A stretch of DNA of 64,000 bases from Legionella yabuuchiae (GTDB lineage: Bacteria > Pseudomonadota > Gammaproteobacteria > Legionellales > Legionellaceae): the NCBI RefSeq assembly GCF_900640115.1, contig NZ_CAAAIW010000003.1, positions 1 to 64,000 on the forward strand, written 5' to 3'. The notes below the pieces were generated by a model. That model worked only from the letters and a program-made list of their open reading frames with translations, was not told where the DNA came from and did not search any database. Below are positions 18,782 through 27,956 of this stretch, piece after piece; positions within the stretch are counted from its first letter, which is position 1, and each line of letters opens with the position of its first letter. The position numbers and the translations under genes were made by a program.

Positions 18782-18821
18782 CACAGAATCGATCAGTTTT
18801 TGTCGATTGGTTTTTGCAAAA
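18782..18821 (-). pseudogene. 40-bp remnant matching the 3' end of the J-domain gene
   Basis: CACAGAATCGATCAGTTTTT and the 20 bases after it match 23553-23592 with one difference. In the J-protein this encodes FAKTNRQKLIDSV; here the frame runs into a stop. A short match just before it (CAGGCGAT) also corresponds to the 3' end of that gene, with an intervening deletion. It is a relic of a duplicated or rearranged copy. Confidence 0.55.
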
Positions 18822-18868
18822 TAACGCTTTCAATGATCAAAATACCGAGCATGACAAATCTAGTCATA

Positions 18869-19190
18869 TTAAGCAAATCTTCTCTGTACGGTACGATTTT
18901 TGAAAAACGTCGTTGCGAGGAGCGCAGCGACGAAGCAATCTAGAGGCTTTGAGGTAGTGAATGACGACATCAGTGTTTCATAACGATCCTCCCAATAAGG
19001 GTTAACCTTTTCAATCAAAGCCAACTTCTTTTTTTTTGAGCCACCTTTTAGCTGCTTTTCTCTAGCTATAGCACTGAGCATGTCTTCTATAAGCTCATAA
19101 TAGACAAGGTATTTAAAGTCATATTTTTGCGTAAACCCAGGGGGCGTCCGCATATTTATGTTCATGTACTCGTTTGATTAAATCACTGGT
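18869..19190 (-). pseudogene. GIY-YIG nuclease-like gene, frameshifted and truncated
   Basis: The open stretch from 19165 carries the C-terminal GIY-YIG pattern: GFTQKYDFKYLVYYE, AIAREKQLKGG and LIEKVNPYWEDRYETL. Just upstream, in another frame, 19190-19155 encodes TSDLIKRVHEHK, the part that normally precedes it. The true YIG motif is gone. The last 30 residues (PLDCFVAALLATTFF) come from the inverted repeat at 18883-18950. Hence a dead gene; the family call is firm but no activity is expected. Confidence 0.7.
18883..18950. repeat. Inverted repeat, left copy (GTCGTTGCGAGGAGCGCAGC type)
   Basis: About 66 bp that are repeated in inverse orientation at 19315-19381 with few differences. The core contains its own hairpin (GTCGTTGCGAGGAGCGCAGCGAC shape; the longest string shown elsewhere is shorter). 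The two copies bracket the GIY-YIG relic. Confidence 0.75.
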
Positions 19191-19314
19191 CACAGGTGTA
19201 GTAACCATTTAAAATACCGACCAGCGCATTGATATTCATTCCTGACTCCATGTCATTTTCTTGGCGGAAAAACTATGGATTATCAATGAATCAGTGAGCT
19301 ACTTTAATGCATTA

Positions 19315-19381
19315 AGGCCTCTAGATTACTTCGTCGCTGCGCTCCTCGCAACGACGTTTTCAAAAATCGTACCATACAGAT
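19315..19381. repeat. Inverted repeat, right copy
   Basis: Reverse complement of 18883-18950 (for instance CGTCGCTGCGCTCCTCGCAA). It ends about 16 bases before the truncated IS256 transposase, so the repeat may mark the breakpoint of that element. Confidence 0.75.
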
Positions 19382-19396
19382 CTCGTCTTTAAGTAA

Positions 19397-19696
19397 GCGT
19401 CCAAAGCTGTGGCATGCTTAGAAGAGGGCTTTGAGGATGCAATGGCTGTCATGGCATTACCCGAAAAATACAGAAAGCGCTTACGTTCCACCAATATGCA
19501 AGAGCGGCTTAATGAAGAAATAAGGCGCAGAGAACGCGTTATACGTATCTTCCCTAATGAGGAGTCGTCTAAAAGGCTTATCAGTGCATTCGCTGCTGAG
19601 TTTAATGAACAGTGGTTAGCAAGACGTTACTTGGATATCGATGAGTTTAAAGACTGGTTTGCTGAACAAGAACAACCCCAAAAATACTGTTCTTGA
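19397..19696 (+). pseudogene. IS256-family (mutator) transposase, C-terminal fragment
   Basis: The frame from GCG at 19397 reads ACLEEGFEDAMAVMALPEKY, then RLRSTNMQERLNEEIRRRE and IRIFPNEESSKRLISA. This is the conserved C-terminus of IS256-type transposases, including the last catalytic glutamate region. The first three quarters, with both catalytic aspartates, are missing and an in-frame TAA lies directly upstream. A dead fragment. Confidence 0.85.
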
Positions 19697-19876
19697 GTTG
19701 AATAAAATAGTTAATTAATGAATTATCTCATGGGATCGAATTGATTGGAATTTACAGAAAATTTTGGACTTAATCGAAATTATAGCAACGCCTTTAACCT
19801 GTTTTTTTATTTATTCATAGTAGGAAACTGTTTTCACATACTTAAATAATAGACTTTATACAAATGGACATAATTT

Positions 19877-21061
19877 ATGAAACAAACCTCGATATTTAAT
19901 CTCATTTGGTTGTTAAGCTACATTTCAATTGCTTCAGTTTCAGCTGCAATCATCACTCCGGCTCTGCCTGAAATTGAACATCAATATCACTTAGCTATCG
20001 GTAGCGTGGAATGGATGGTATCGGCTTTTTTGATTGGGTATGTATTAGGGCAATTAATTTATGGGCCTCTTGCTAATCAATTCGGTAGGCTAAAAGCATT
20101 AAGAATCGGTCTTACAATAAACCTGTTGGGTATTATTATTTGTTTAACCGCTTTATTCGCTAATTTTTATTGGCTGCTCATTTTAGGACGATTCATTTCA
20201 GCGCTTGGTGCGGCAAGCGGGCTTGCTTGTACTTTTATGCTAATTAATGAATGGTTGCCTGAAACTCAACGTAAATCAGCTATGGCTTATGCTGTATTTT
20301 CCTTTGCATTAGGTGTTGGGATAGCGGTGATGATAGGCGGCATTATTACTGAATATTGGCACTGGCAAGGTTGCTTTTGGCTTTTACTGGCGCATGGCTT
20401 GGTCATGCTTTGGGGTACGCAAGTATTTAGTGAAACATTAGTTGAGGCAAAGCCCATTCACCTGTCCAGGATAATAACGGATTACTCAACTACACTTAAA
20501 TCCCCCACGTTAGTTGTTTATTCAATCGTGGTTGGAAGTTGCTCTGCTATATCTTATTGTTTTTCTGCAGCAGGCCCACAGATTGCACAGAATAGCTTGG
20601 ATTTATCAGCGGCAGAATATGGCTATTGGAATGGGCTAAATGTCATTGGCATGCTGGCTGGCGGTATTTTAGCCAAACAACTGTTAACGCGGCTTTCAGA
20701 AAATAGCGTCATCGCAATAGGATTAACTGGAGTCGCGATTGCCATTAGCAACTTATTCCTAATGTGGCATCTTGGAAGTCAGTCAGCATTATGGTTTTTC
20801 CTAATCACAGCCAGTCTATATTTATTAAGCAGCTTTTTATTTTCTGGAGGATCAGCTATCGCTTCTAATGCAATAGCTGATAAAGCAAGCTCTGCTGCCA
20901 TGATGAGTTTCATTAATATGGGCTTTGCAACCCTTGCTGTTATTGTAATGGGTTATTTGGTGCACAATCCGCTTTTAGGGTTTACTTTAATCTTATTAAT
21001 TATTTGGTTGTTGGTGGTAGGATTGATTTTTACAAAAAAATCTTTAATAAATAAGTCCTAA
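19877..21061 (+). CDS. MFS drug-resistance transporter, Bcr/CflA type
   Basis: 394 residues with twelve predicted helices. ITPALPEIEHQYHL after helix 1, then SAFLIGYVLGQLIYGPLANQFGR (helix 2 and motif A) are the Bcr/CflA hallmark. A drug or metabolite efflux role at the inner membrane is likely; the substrate is unknown. About 180 bp of AT-rich DNA without a gene lies upstream. The next reading frame begins on the last base of its stop. Confidence 0.85.
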   Translation: MKQTSIFNLIWLLSYISIASVSAAIITPALPEIEHQYHLAIGSVEWMVSAFLIGYVLGQLIYGPLANQFGRLKALRIGLTINLLGIIICLTALFANFYWLLILGRFISALGAASGLACTFMLINEWLPETQRKSAMAYAVFSFALGVGIAVMIGGIITEYWHWQGCFWLLLAHGLVMLWGTQVFSETLVEAKPIHLSRIITDYSTTLKSPTLVVYSIVVGSCSAISYCFSAAGPQIAQNSLDLSAAEYGYWNGLNVIGMLAGGILAKQLLTRLSENSVIAIGLTGVAIAISNLFLMWHLGSQSALWFFLITASLYLLSSFLFSGGSAIASNAIADKASSAAMMSFINMGFATLAVIVMGYLVHNPLLGFTLILLIIWLLVVGLIFTKKSLINKS

Positions 21062-21417
21062 TGGATTATCGATGGGTAACGCAAGGAAAAAAGATGGGTA
21101 GCTACCAACAGGCATTAATATCCGCATCCTACGATGCTTCAATCCCGCCTTATAAATTATTGAATGACATCAAGCAGTATTATCACGACCCCAAAATAAT
21201 CGCCATGTTGGAAAATATCATCACCAACCTCATTGATACACCCAGAGGAAGTAGAAATCCTTCTCATGGTATTGCATTGCGCGCCCCACTGTCTCAATTT
21301 TTTAGTGCGCTTTATCTTAAACGCTCATGGAGCGAGTTAAACAAATCTCATCCATCAATTTTTCTTTTAAAAAGAATCGCTATCTCAGTTCGCATTTGGC
21401 CTGTTTCTGTAATTTAA
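21061..21417 (+). CDS. Hypothetical protein, 118 residues
   Basis: The frame overlaps the preceding stop by one base (TAATG); an internal ATG at 21094 with AAGGAAAAAAG before it is an alternative start giving 107 residues. No signal peptide or domain is recognisable. Positively charged, with a helix-rich middle (LLNDIKQYYHDPKIIAMLENI). The tight spacing behind the transporter favours a real gene. Function unknown; similar short proteins with regularly spaced polar residues are frequent in Legionella. Confidence 0.45.
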   Translation: MDYRWVTQGKKMGSYQQALISASYDASIPPYKLLNDIKQYYHDPKIIAMLENIITNLIDTPRGSRNPSHGIALRAPLSQFFSALYLKRSWSELNKSHPSIFLLKRIAISVRIWPVSVI

Positions 21418-21475
21418 CGCCATTTCTATGATCTATACTATAATGTAAGCACACTCATTTACAGGGTGTTTTATC

Positions 21476-22591
21476 ATGCCAAAAGGTTGGCAATATCTAG
21501 GCCGTGGTACTTATAATATAGCTTACGTAAGTGATGACGGAAGATCTGTATTAAAAATCCAAAGAAACAGAAGCGAAACGGACACGCCAGAGCGATCAGT
21601 AAGATTATGGAATGCCATCAATCCGAATCTTCCTCCACCAGCTAGAACTGTAAGTACAAAAGATGGATTTGGATGGGTTTGTCCTTATGTACGGGGTGTA
21701 CAAGCATCCGACAGTGAAATGAGCGGCGCATTAATTGATATATATAATCGCACTGGAAGAATTGTAGTTGATGCAACCGCACCAAAAAATTTCGTTAAAA
21801 CACCACCTCCAGATAGTCAAGTCTTGTGTGTTGATGTGGGGATGGCTCTGCAAATGGAACGTAGAGAAGAAGATTTTTTCACTGAAAAAATACGCCGTAG
21901 AAGTGTTATAAGTCTTAATGCTTGGCGAGGGTTAAATGGTGCATATACGCCTTTTTTTCGGGGATGCAGTAGAACACATCCTAAAACAGTCGAAATGGTG
22001 AAAGCTCTGATTTTTATAAAAAATAATCGCCCCGATATTTTTAATGTTAATTTTTTGAAAATTCATCCCGATTTGGTAATCAAGCTTGCTGGTGCTTATG
22101 AACATCAAAATATACACGAAGCTTTAAGAGATTTAGATCGCGTGACACCAGAAGGAACTCTGGAGCATGTGAGACCGATTACTCCTCCAGAAGTAAAAGC
22201 CGGAAAAGACATCTTGAATGACCAACGAGCCATTACTCTCGAAAATATTAAAGAGAGTTTAAAGGTAGAATTACAACGGTATATCGATTCTAGAGGTGCA
22301 TTTAATAGAGAGGGAGTATTTGAGCCTTCTTTAATAACCCATCTCTTTAGGAATGGTGTTTTAACGAACACTAAAGTTACAGCCGCTAGAGAATTAATGG
22401 ACAGCATTACTATTGCTAATTCATTAGAGGAAATTAATCAAGCGTTACGAGCAAAAGCTACCAAAGAATTGACTGCAGGTAAGGTTACGCGTGGATTTGA
22501 AGCTGCCATTGGCAGGTGCATGGTTATAACCGAATCAGCAAAAGATCATCCAGGTTTACAATTACAAGATCAAGGTGTGCATCCATCGTAA
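21476..22591 (+). CDS. Candidate effector with a minimal protein-kinase-like fold
   Basis: 371 residues, no signal peptide. The start resembles a kinase N-lobe: LGRGTYNIAY (Gly loop, 8-17) and VLKIQR (Lys27). A catalytic-loop-like VVDATAPKNFV follows (Asp99, Lys104, Asn105), then VLCVDVGMAL (Asp120), which fits the metal-binding Asp-x-Gly. The spacing is very short for a kinase and the HRD motif is replaced, so ATP binding is plausible but activity is unproven. The C-terminal half (about 180-350) is helical and charged and the tail is polar, as in Dot/Icm substrates. A TATAAT at 21439-21444 suggests its own promoter. Confidence 0.55.
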   Translation: MPKGWQYLGRGTYNIAYVSDDGRSVLKIQRNRSETDTPERSVRLWNAINPNLPPPARTVSTKDGFGWVCPYVRGVQASDSEMSGALIDIYNRTGRIVVDATAPKNFVKTPPPDSQVLCVDVGMALQMERREEDFFTEKIRRRSVISLNAWRGLNGAYTPFFRGCSRTHPKTVEMVKALIFIKNNRPDIFNVNFLKIHPDLVIKLAGAYEHQNIHEALRDLDRVTPEGTLEHVRPITPPEVKAGKDILNDQRAITLENIKESLKVELQRYIDSRGAFNREGVFEPSLITHLFRNGVLTNTKVTAARELMDSITIANSLEEINQALRAKATKELTAGKVTRGFEAAIGRCMVITESAKDHPGLQLQDQGVHPS

Positions 22592-22705
22592 CTTGTCTCC
22601 ACATAAGCAGATTGTTTAATGAAGCAATGGTTATGCACACGTTTGAACAACCTTTATTTAAGGTTGCTAACAAAGCACCATAATTTTGACAAAAAACATC
22701 ATTGA

Positions 22706-22882
22706 GTTCGCTCTGAAGGTAAATCTCATGGGCGTTCGGCAACCGCAAGAAAACGGAGGGATGAAATAATATTTATGTTCAATAAAGGCATAAGCCAATC
22801 AGAAATCAGCAGAAGACTAACAATTGGTCGTACATCTGTAAGCAGAATAATAAATGAAAATCAAATTGGAGGATCAAGTTGA
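22706..22882 (+). pseudogene. Serine resolvase/invertase, C-terminal helix-turn-helix remnant
   Basis: A frame starting after a TGA at 22703-22705 reads RSEGKSHGRSATARKRRDE and then FNKGISQSEISRRLTIGRTS, VSRIINEN. This is the hinge and DNA-binding end of Tn3-type resolvases. The catalytic domain is missing. The frame closes at TGA 22880-22882, overlapping the TTG start of the next gene. Confidence 0.7.
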
Positions 22883-23388
22883 AGAAACTTCCATTTTTAC
22901 TGAAATTAAAAAAATGGGATATTAGGCTATTATCTGCAGATAATCAGGATGAGATACAAAAATTCATTCGGTTATTTGATGATTTTTTTGAATTGTGTGA
23001 AGGAGAAAAAGGTTCTGCTGAAGTAATTTTCTCAGCTTGCCCGCCATCAAAGAATATTAGAGAAGATAAATTTGTCTTAGGTGTTTATGACCAAAATATT
23101 TTAATTGGTATTTTGGATATAATTCGTGACTATCCAGAAAAAGAGATATGGACAATTGGTTACTTGTTGATTCATCCAAATTATCGGAATCAACGTATCG
23201 GTTCTTGCTTAATTAGAGATCTTAGGCATTCTCTCCAGAAAATTACATTAAGATGTATTGTGCAAGAACAAAACATGAAAGCTTTAAACTTTTGGAAATC
23301 GAATGGATTCACGATTGTAAATCAAAGAAAAGAAAAATTAGGCCAAATAACTAATACCATCAATATCTTAGAAAGCAGAGAATTTTAA
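22879..23388 (+). CDS. GNAT-family N-acetyltransferase
   Basis: 169 residues. TTG start with GGAGG seven bases before it (ATTGGAGGATCAAGTTG). The acetyl-CoA site is visible as YLLIHPNYRNQRIGSCLI (motif A), followed by the ALNFWKSNGF motif B. The substrate could be an antibiotic, a small amine or a protein terminus. It is placed directly behind the resolvase relic, hinting that it came as cargo of a transposon. Confidence 0.8.
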   Translation: MKKLPFLLKLKKWDIRLLSADNQDEIQKFIRLFDDFFELCEGEKGSAEVIFSACPPSKNIREDKFVLGVYDQNILIGILDIIRDYPEKEIWTIGYLLIHPNYRNQRIGSCLIRDLRHSLQKITLRCIVQEQNMKALNFWKSNGFTIVNQRKEKLGQITNTINILESREF

Positions 23389-23489
23389 TTACTGAACTTA
23401 TAACTAGGGGATGATATAAAGTTGCAAAGGAAACGGGCCTTTTCATCAGAATCCCGGCTGGCCCACTAAAAAACGATGGCTTTGAATTC

Positions 23490-25031
23490 TTAACCAGGCG
23501 ATGCAAAGGAGAAGCATCCGTGTTGTTCCCAGGCGTGTTCTGCCTCTTTTTCCACAGAATCGATCAGTTTTTGTCGATTGGTTTTCGCAAAAAATAATTG
23601 ACCCTGCTGTGCATATTGCCATCCCAGGGCAAAAAGGCCGATGCCCGTTAGCGCGATGAATATATTAGCGACAATGACTTTCCAAAATGCTCGATGGGTA
23701 GACATTTCACTATCTTTGGAATGAAGTGTTTTAACAAACGATCGTTTAAACTCTTCCATCGCTTCTTGTGTGTGTTCGGGCAGTTCAAAAAAGTTTTTTA
23801 ATTCTTGCCTTAAATCCAACGCCAAACGGATGGCTGTTTTCCCTTTTTCAACATCGCAAGTGAATAAGTAAAGTCCATAAGCAAACATCTGGTCGATTTG
23901 GTGAAGTAGATTGCTGATGGGCTGAGGGCCTTGCCAATGAAATATCTGGGATTGTTCTTTGGTAAATAAGCCTTCCGTGCTATGGCCTCTAAGCAGCACA
24001 CAAAAAGCGACTTGTGGGATTGTTTTACTGATCAGCTGCAAGTTAATCTCATTTAAAAAATCCTCAAGAAATTCTATATTGCTTCCCACATCTCTCGCAT
24101 CTTTCCCGGCGTTAACCACGATTTCGAACAGCTTTTGATTCAAAAGACCGTGTAATTTTATCCGTGCAAACCCAAAATCAATTTCAGCGATATATTGCTT
24201 CTGTTTGAGGAGAAAATTAAAGTTCTCCAAAGTTAATAAACCTGCGCTTAAAAGATCGCTTAAAGCAGAAGATATTGATATGCCCGAAAACTTGGACTTA
24301 TCCTCACGCCATTCAGCAAGTTGTTTGAAGGTCATGGGGGTGAGGATGCGAGCGGTGTGCAATGCGAAAACGGCTTCGGCAATATTAAGGTAAGGGACTT
24401 CCTTTAAATACGCCATGAGCGGCGCTTTTCCGCCGATTTCTTGCTCTATTGCGCTGATTTCTTCCGATTGCACAATGCCCAGCGTTAAATCGTAAAGTGC
24501 CTTTTTTTTATCAAAGCGAAAAATGTTACGAACTTCTGCATTTTTTCTTGAAGTTTCGCCTATTTTTTTCAAGGTTTCTTCTTCAACGTTGGTTCTTGTT
24601 GTCTTTTTTTCTAAGAGCTCTGCTCTTTTTTGGATGATATGACTGATGTAAGATAGTTTTTCCCACAATTCCTCGTAGGGCATGTTTACATGCCCTTTAG
24701 TGAATTGTTGGCTGCCTTGCAATTTTAAGTGCAGATTAACATACGTGTAGTGGTCGTATTGATGGGGGTTGTCTACCAATTGAAAATCTAAATTTTCCCG
24801 CTTATAACGTACAAGATAAGCATCAAAACTGCTTAAGGAAGGATCGTCATACAAAATCCGTTTGTCGGGATTTCCTAACACCTGGTAGGCTTCATTAATA
24901 CGTTCGAATTGTTCTTTATTGCCGGTAGGTCTATCTGGGTGATGAATTAAAGCCAAACGCCGATAAGCTCGTTTAATATCCTCTGAACTGGCTTTGGAAT
25001 CAATCCCCAGGCACTGGTAATAGTCAATCAT
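23490..25031 (-). CDS. J-domain (DnaJ-like) membrane protein, candidate effector
   Basis: 513 residues from the ATG at 25031 (MIDYYQCLGI); a longer version begins with TTG at 25043. The N-terminal J domain (1-65) has the HPD motif at 31-33, needed to stimulate Hsp70 ATPase. A long helical central region without zinc fingers follows. One transmembrane segment lies near the C-terminus (about 451-472, VIVANIFIALTGIGLFALGW), and the last 25 residues contain a Glu-rich patch (EKEAEHAWE) like the E-block of Dot/Icm signals. It lies 24 bases after the LRR gene stop and is likely co-transcribed. It may recruit bacterial or host Hsp70; no evidence for either can be seen here. Confidence 0.75.
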   Translation of the reverse strand: MIDYYQCLGIDSKASSEDIKRAYRRLALIHHPDRPTGNKEQFERINEAYQVLGNPDKRILYDDPSLSSFDAYLVRYKRENLDFQLVDNPHQYDHYTYVNLHLKLQGSQQFTKGHVNMPYEELWEKLSYISHIIQKRAELLEKKTTRTNVEEETLKKIGETSRKNAEVRNIFRFDKKKALYDLTLGIVQSEEISAIEQEIGGKAPLMAYLKEVPYLNIAEAVFALHTARILTPMTFKQLAEWREDKSKFSGISISSALSDLLSAGLLTLENFNFLLKQKQYIAEIDFGFARIKLHGLLNQKLFEIVVNAGKDARDVGSNIEFLEDFLNEINLQLISKTIPQVAFCVLLRGHSTEGLFTKEQSQIFHWQGPQPISNLLHQIDQMFAYGLYLFTCDVEKGKTAIRLALDLRQELKNFFELPEHTQEAMEEFKRSFVKTLHSKDSEMSTHRAFWKVIVANIFIALTGIGLFALGWQYAQQGQLFFAKTNRQKLIDSVEKEAEHAWEQHGCFSFASPG

Positions 25032-25055
25032 AAATTTGTCCAATGATTAAATTAT

Positions 25056-27381
25056 TCAAACGCTATGAGTTAGGGTTTGCACTCCTGCTGTGTCTTGAGC
25101 TTCGGCCTGAGAAACGGGTGTTTGTTCTTGCGACAATTTGTAAAGAAACGCAATCCTCTGTGCCAAAGAGCCTATTTCATTGTCCAGATTGATGGCTTCT
25201 AACTCACCCATTAAATCGTCCATATTGGTAATGATGCCATCGTCCATGGCTCTCACAATTTTTGCAACTTCAGCGACATGCTCTCGTACCCAATGAAAGG
25301 TTAAAAACCGCCAAAACGGCGAGTCGCCTTTCGTATAATCATCCAGCATTTTTCGAGCTTGTTTCATGAGGTCTGTTTCATTGGCTACATAGGTTGGAAA
25401 CCAACTAGGCCAATGGTGCTTTGCAATATATTGAGCCGGACTTACAGGCTTTTCCTGTGATATAGAAATATGCGTCACCGTTTCGGGTAAGCTCGCAAAT
25501 AATTGCTTTAAAATCTCAGAGCTTGCTCGCTCAAAGCCATTGCCGCTGAGGTCGATATATGCAATATTTTTTGGGAGGCCTCTTAATGCGCCAAATAAAG
25601 CCTGGCTGGATTCGGGATTATGCAAAAAACCATTGCCTCTTAAGTTTAGCGAAGTTGCGGCTTCAGGTATTCCTTTAAAAATTGCCCCCAACCTTTTTTC
25701 AGAATCTATCTGATTTAACCCGCAGCCTGCGAGATTCACGGTGGCTTCACTGGCAGAGCACACGCTAATTCGGCGGCGAACAGCAGCTTCGCAACGTAAG
25801 CGATGTTCTTCAGTAATCGTGGCGGGCGGTATGGGTGAGATAAAGGAATCCGTTAATTGAGCGTGCTCGGCTGCTTGTGAGGGATCAACAAATGGAGAAA
25901 CAACGGTTAAGCCTTTAAATGCCTGTGTCACTGAGCTTGCAAGCTGCCTTTGATGTTTCAGCTGGCCTTGAGGATTAAAAAAACCATACCCAGGGCCGCT
26001 TGAATATCGCGTTAAGACACCGTCATTACGAACAAAAATTTTGCTGGGTTCAATTAATAAAGTTACATCAGGGAAGGCATCCATTAATTGATTGAGTTTT
26101 GTCTGGGGTAGTGTATCAAGCCCATTGTCGCGTATATCCAGGGTGGATAAATTGGTTAAGTTCACCTGGCTGAATGCCTCGCTTATCTGGCTTGCCTCAA
26201 GTAAATCTAGTTTATTTCGATTAAGTCTAACCGTTCTCACCTGGAAGGGGAGTTGAGAGAAGAGACGTTTTACATCAGCAATACGTAGTCTGTATATTGA
26301 ATTATCACTTAAATCGATTGTTTTAACATGTCTTGGTATACCCTTAAGGGCAATGATAAATTTATCTATTGACAGCCCAAGCAAATTGCACCCGCTTAAA
26401 TCAAGTTCAACTATATGACTTGGTATGCGAGAAAATCGTTCAGCAACTTCACGGCCTGTTAACGTATTACCCGATGTTTCAACACATCTAAGTTTAGAAA
26501 TATTGTTTGGAAGGTGATTCATTACCTCAGCAAATTCATCAGGAGCTAAATAGAGAAAGCCATTATTGCTAATATCTAACTCTGTTAAGCTTGCAGGAGC
26601 TTTTGTTAAAGCCCGAATTAAATCCACTTGATTTAATCCATTGCTCCTATCATAAGTATTACCCAGTTTTAAAATTTTTAAATTAGGCGGGAGTTCATTA
26701 AAGATGGCCTGGAGTGTTTTGTATCTATACCCATTTAAATTACTTTCAAGATCAAATTCTTGTAAAGAATCAGGAAGGATCTCTTTTAATTCTTGATAGG
26801 TTATTCTTACGCCCTTGAAACGAATGGTTGTAATATTGGGGTGTGCCGCCAGTTTAACATCCTTAGTAAAAAGCGACTTTTTACCGACATCAGGAATGAC
26901 ATTAAATGTTGTAAGAGTGGCAGGTAGCTTATATGAGACCTCAACCTCACAATTTAAAAGACACTCAGAAAGAGTGAGCTCATTAATATGACCAGGGATT
27001 GCGCTCAATGCTTGCCCAAGGCTCTCACCAGGGAATTCAGTTGATTCATTTAACTTAAGGCGATTATAAATTATTCCAAGTTTAATCACTGAGGCGGGTA
27101 AAGCAGATACATAGTCGCTTAACAAATTTCCTACATCTACATTATAGTGATCTACTCCTAAACTACGGAAAGAAAACTTTTTAATACATGTGCCTTTGAA
27201 AATTACCGAAGATACATGAGCTGGCAAATAATATAAAACTTCAGCAGGGGTCTTTGAATCTTTTGAAGTTGAAAACGATCCTTCAATGATTATCTCTTTT
27301 TCGGATCGCGGTATTGTTAAAAAAAAAATCCTTTAGTTCAGTTACATTTTTTTTACATAAATCATTTAACGCAATCTTCAT
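25056..27381 (-). CDS. Leucine-rich-repeat protein, candidate effector; frame broken at a poly(T) tract near the 5' end
   Basis: The long open frame (27227-25056, TTG start, 723 residues) has many LRR units, for example LTELDISNNGF, VKTIDLSDNSI, LSTLDIRDNGL and IAYIDLSGNGF, in two blocks separated by a linker. It lacks a normal start. Upstream, an ATG at 27381 preceded by AGAGGT opens MKIALNDLCKKNVTELKD, which runs into ten T (27328-27319 on the minus strand) and then stops at TAA. With nine T the frame would continue as FFLTIPRSEKEIIIEGSF into the LRR frame, giving 774 residues. LRR proteins without signal peptides are a common effector class in Legionella. The J-domain gene follows directly. 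Confidence 0.8.
27319..27328. repeat. Homopolymer tract A10 (T10 on the coding strand)
   Basis: Ten consecutive A residues inside the 5' coding part of the LRR gene. It is exactly where the reading frame breaks; 9 or 12 residues restore it. Confidence 0.85.
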
Positions 27382-27695
27382 ATTTACCTCTATATGAATG
27401 TCTTTGAATAACTTAAAAATTTATAAACGTTTAAGACTTAAGGGAGTAAAAAAATTGAGGCAAGTATATCTATTCTTAATTAGATGGTCAATGAAAAGTC
27501 ACTTGGTAAGCAAAAAGATCATGAGGCGCTAATTAATTACCTATTTATTCAACAGCTTGTGTAAATTTTGAGTGACTGAGCTAAATTTAATCACCCATTC
27601 AAAATGACGAGGGGATAATACTGCCTATATTCAACATCACACTTGAGTAGCGTTTTACTCCCCAGGCAGTCAACACGTTCCATCTTTTATAAAGG

Positions 27696-27861
27696 TATAC
27701 CGTGATCGTTCAAAATCCGTAATTTATGCTTTTTCTTTTTTTTCGCCCTGCCGCATTTTAAAAAACTTGCAAGGGAATGAGCCATTAGTCGCTTTTTAAA
27801 ATGCGGCAGGACAAAAAATAAAGGCGCCTAAAAACTCGCATTTTGAACGATTACGGGAATA
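27696..27861. repeat. Nested-palindrome element (PR2), copy 1
   Basis: Outer arms GTGATCGTTCAAAAT and CATTTTGAACGATTACGGG; inner arms CCTGCCGCATTTTAAAAA and the matching TTTTTAAAATGCGGCAGG. It shares the sequence between the arms with copies at 49209 and 63606, in opposite orientation to both. It ends one base from the 3' CCA of tRNA-Pro. There is no reading frame. The remaining gap up to the LRR gene (27382-27695) shows nothing recognisable. Confidence 0.85.
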
Positions 27862-27862
27862 T

Positions 27863-27939
27863 TGGTCGGAGTGACAAGAATCGAACTTGCGACCCCTGCC
27901 TCCCGAAGGCAGTGCTCTACCAGGCTGAGCTACACTCCG
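27863..27939 (-). tRNA. tRNA-Pro (anticodon CGG)
   Basis: The minus strand folds as a full cloverleaf: acceptor CGGAGTG with CACTCCG, D arm TAGCTCAGCCTGGTAGAGC, anticodon arm CTGCC-TTCGGGA-GGCAG giving anticodon CGG, and T arm with TTCGATT. The 3' end ACCA is encoded. Confidence 0.95.
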
Positions 27940-27956
27940 AAAATAAGAAATAATTG

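Noticed and set aside
27482-27565. Short frame of 26 codons (MVNEKSLGKQKDHEAL) in the gap before the tRNA
   Set aside because: Too short, no ribosome site and no resemblance to known peptides.
27696-27861. CRISPR-like array or integration site next to tRNA-Pro
   Set aside because: There are no regularly spaced direct repeats and no repeat of the tRNA 3' end was seen nearby; the structure is a palindrome shared with other loci.
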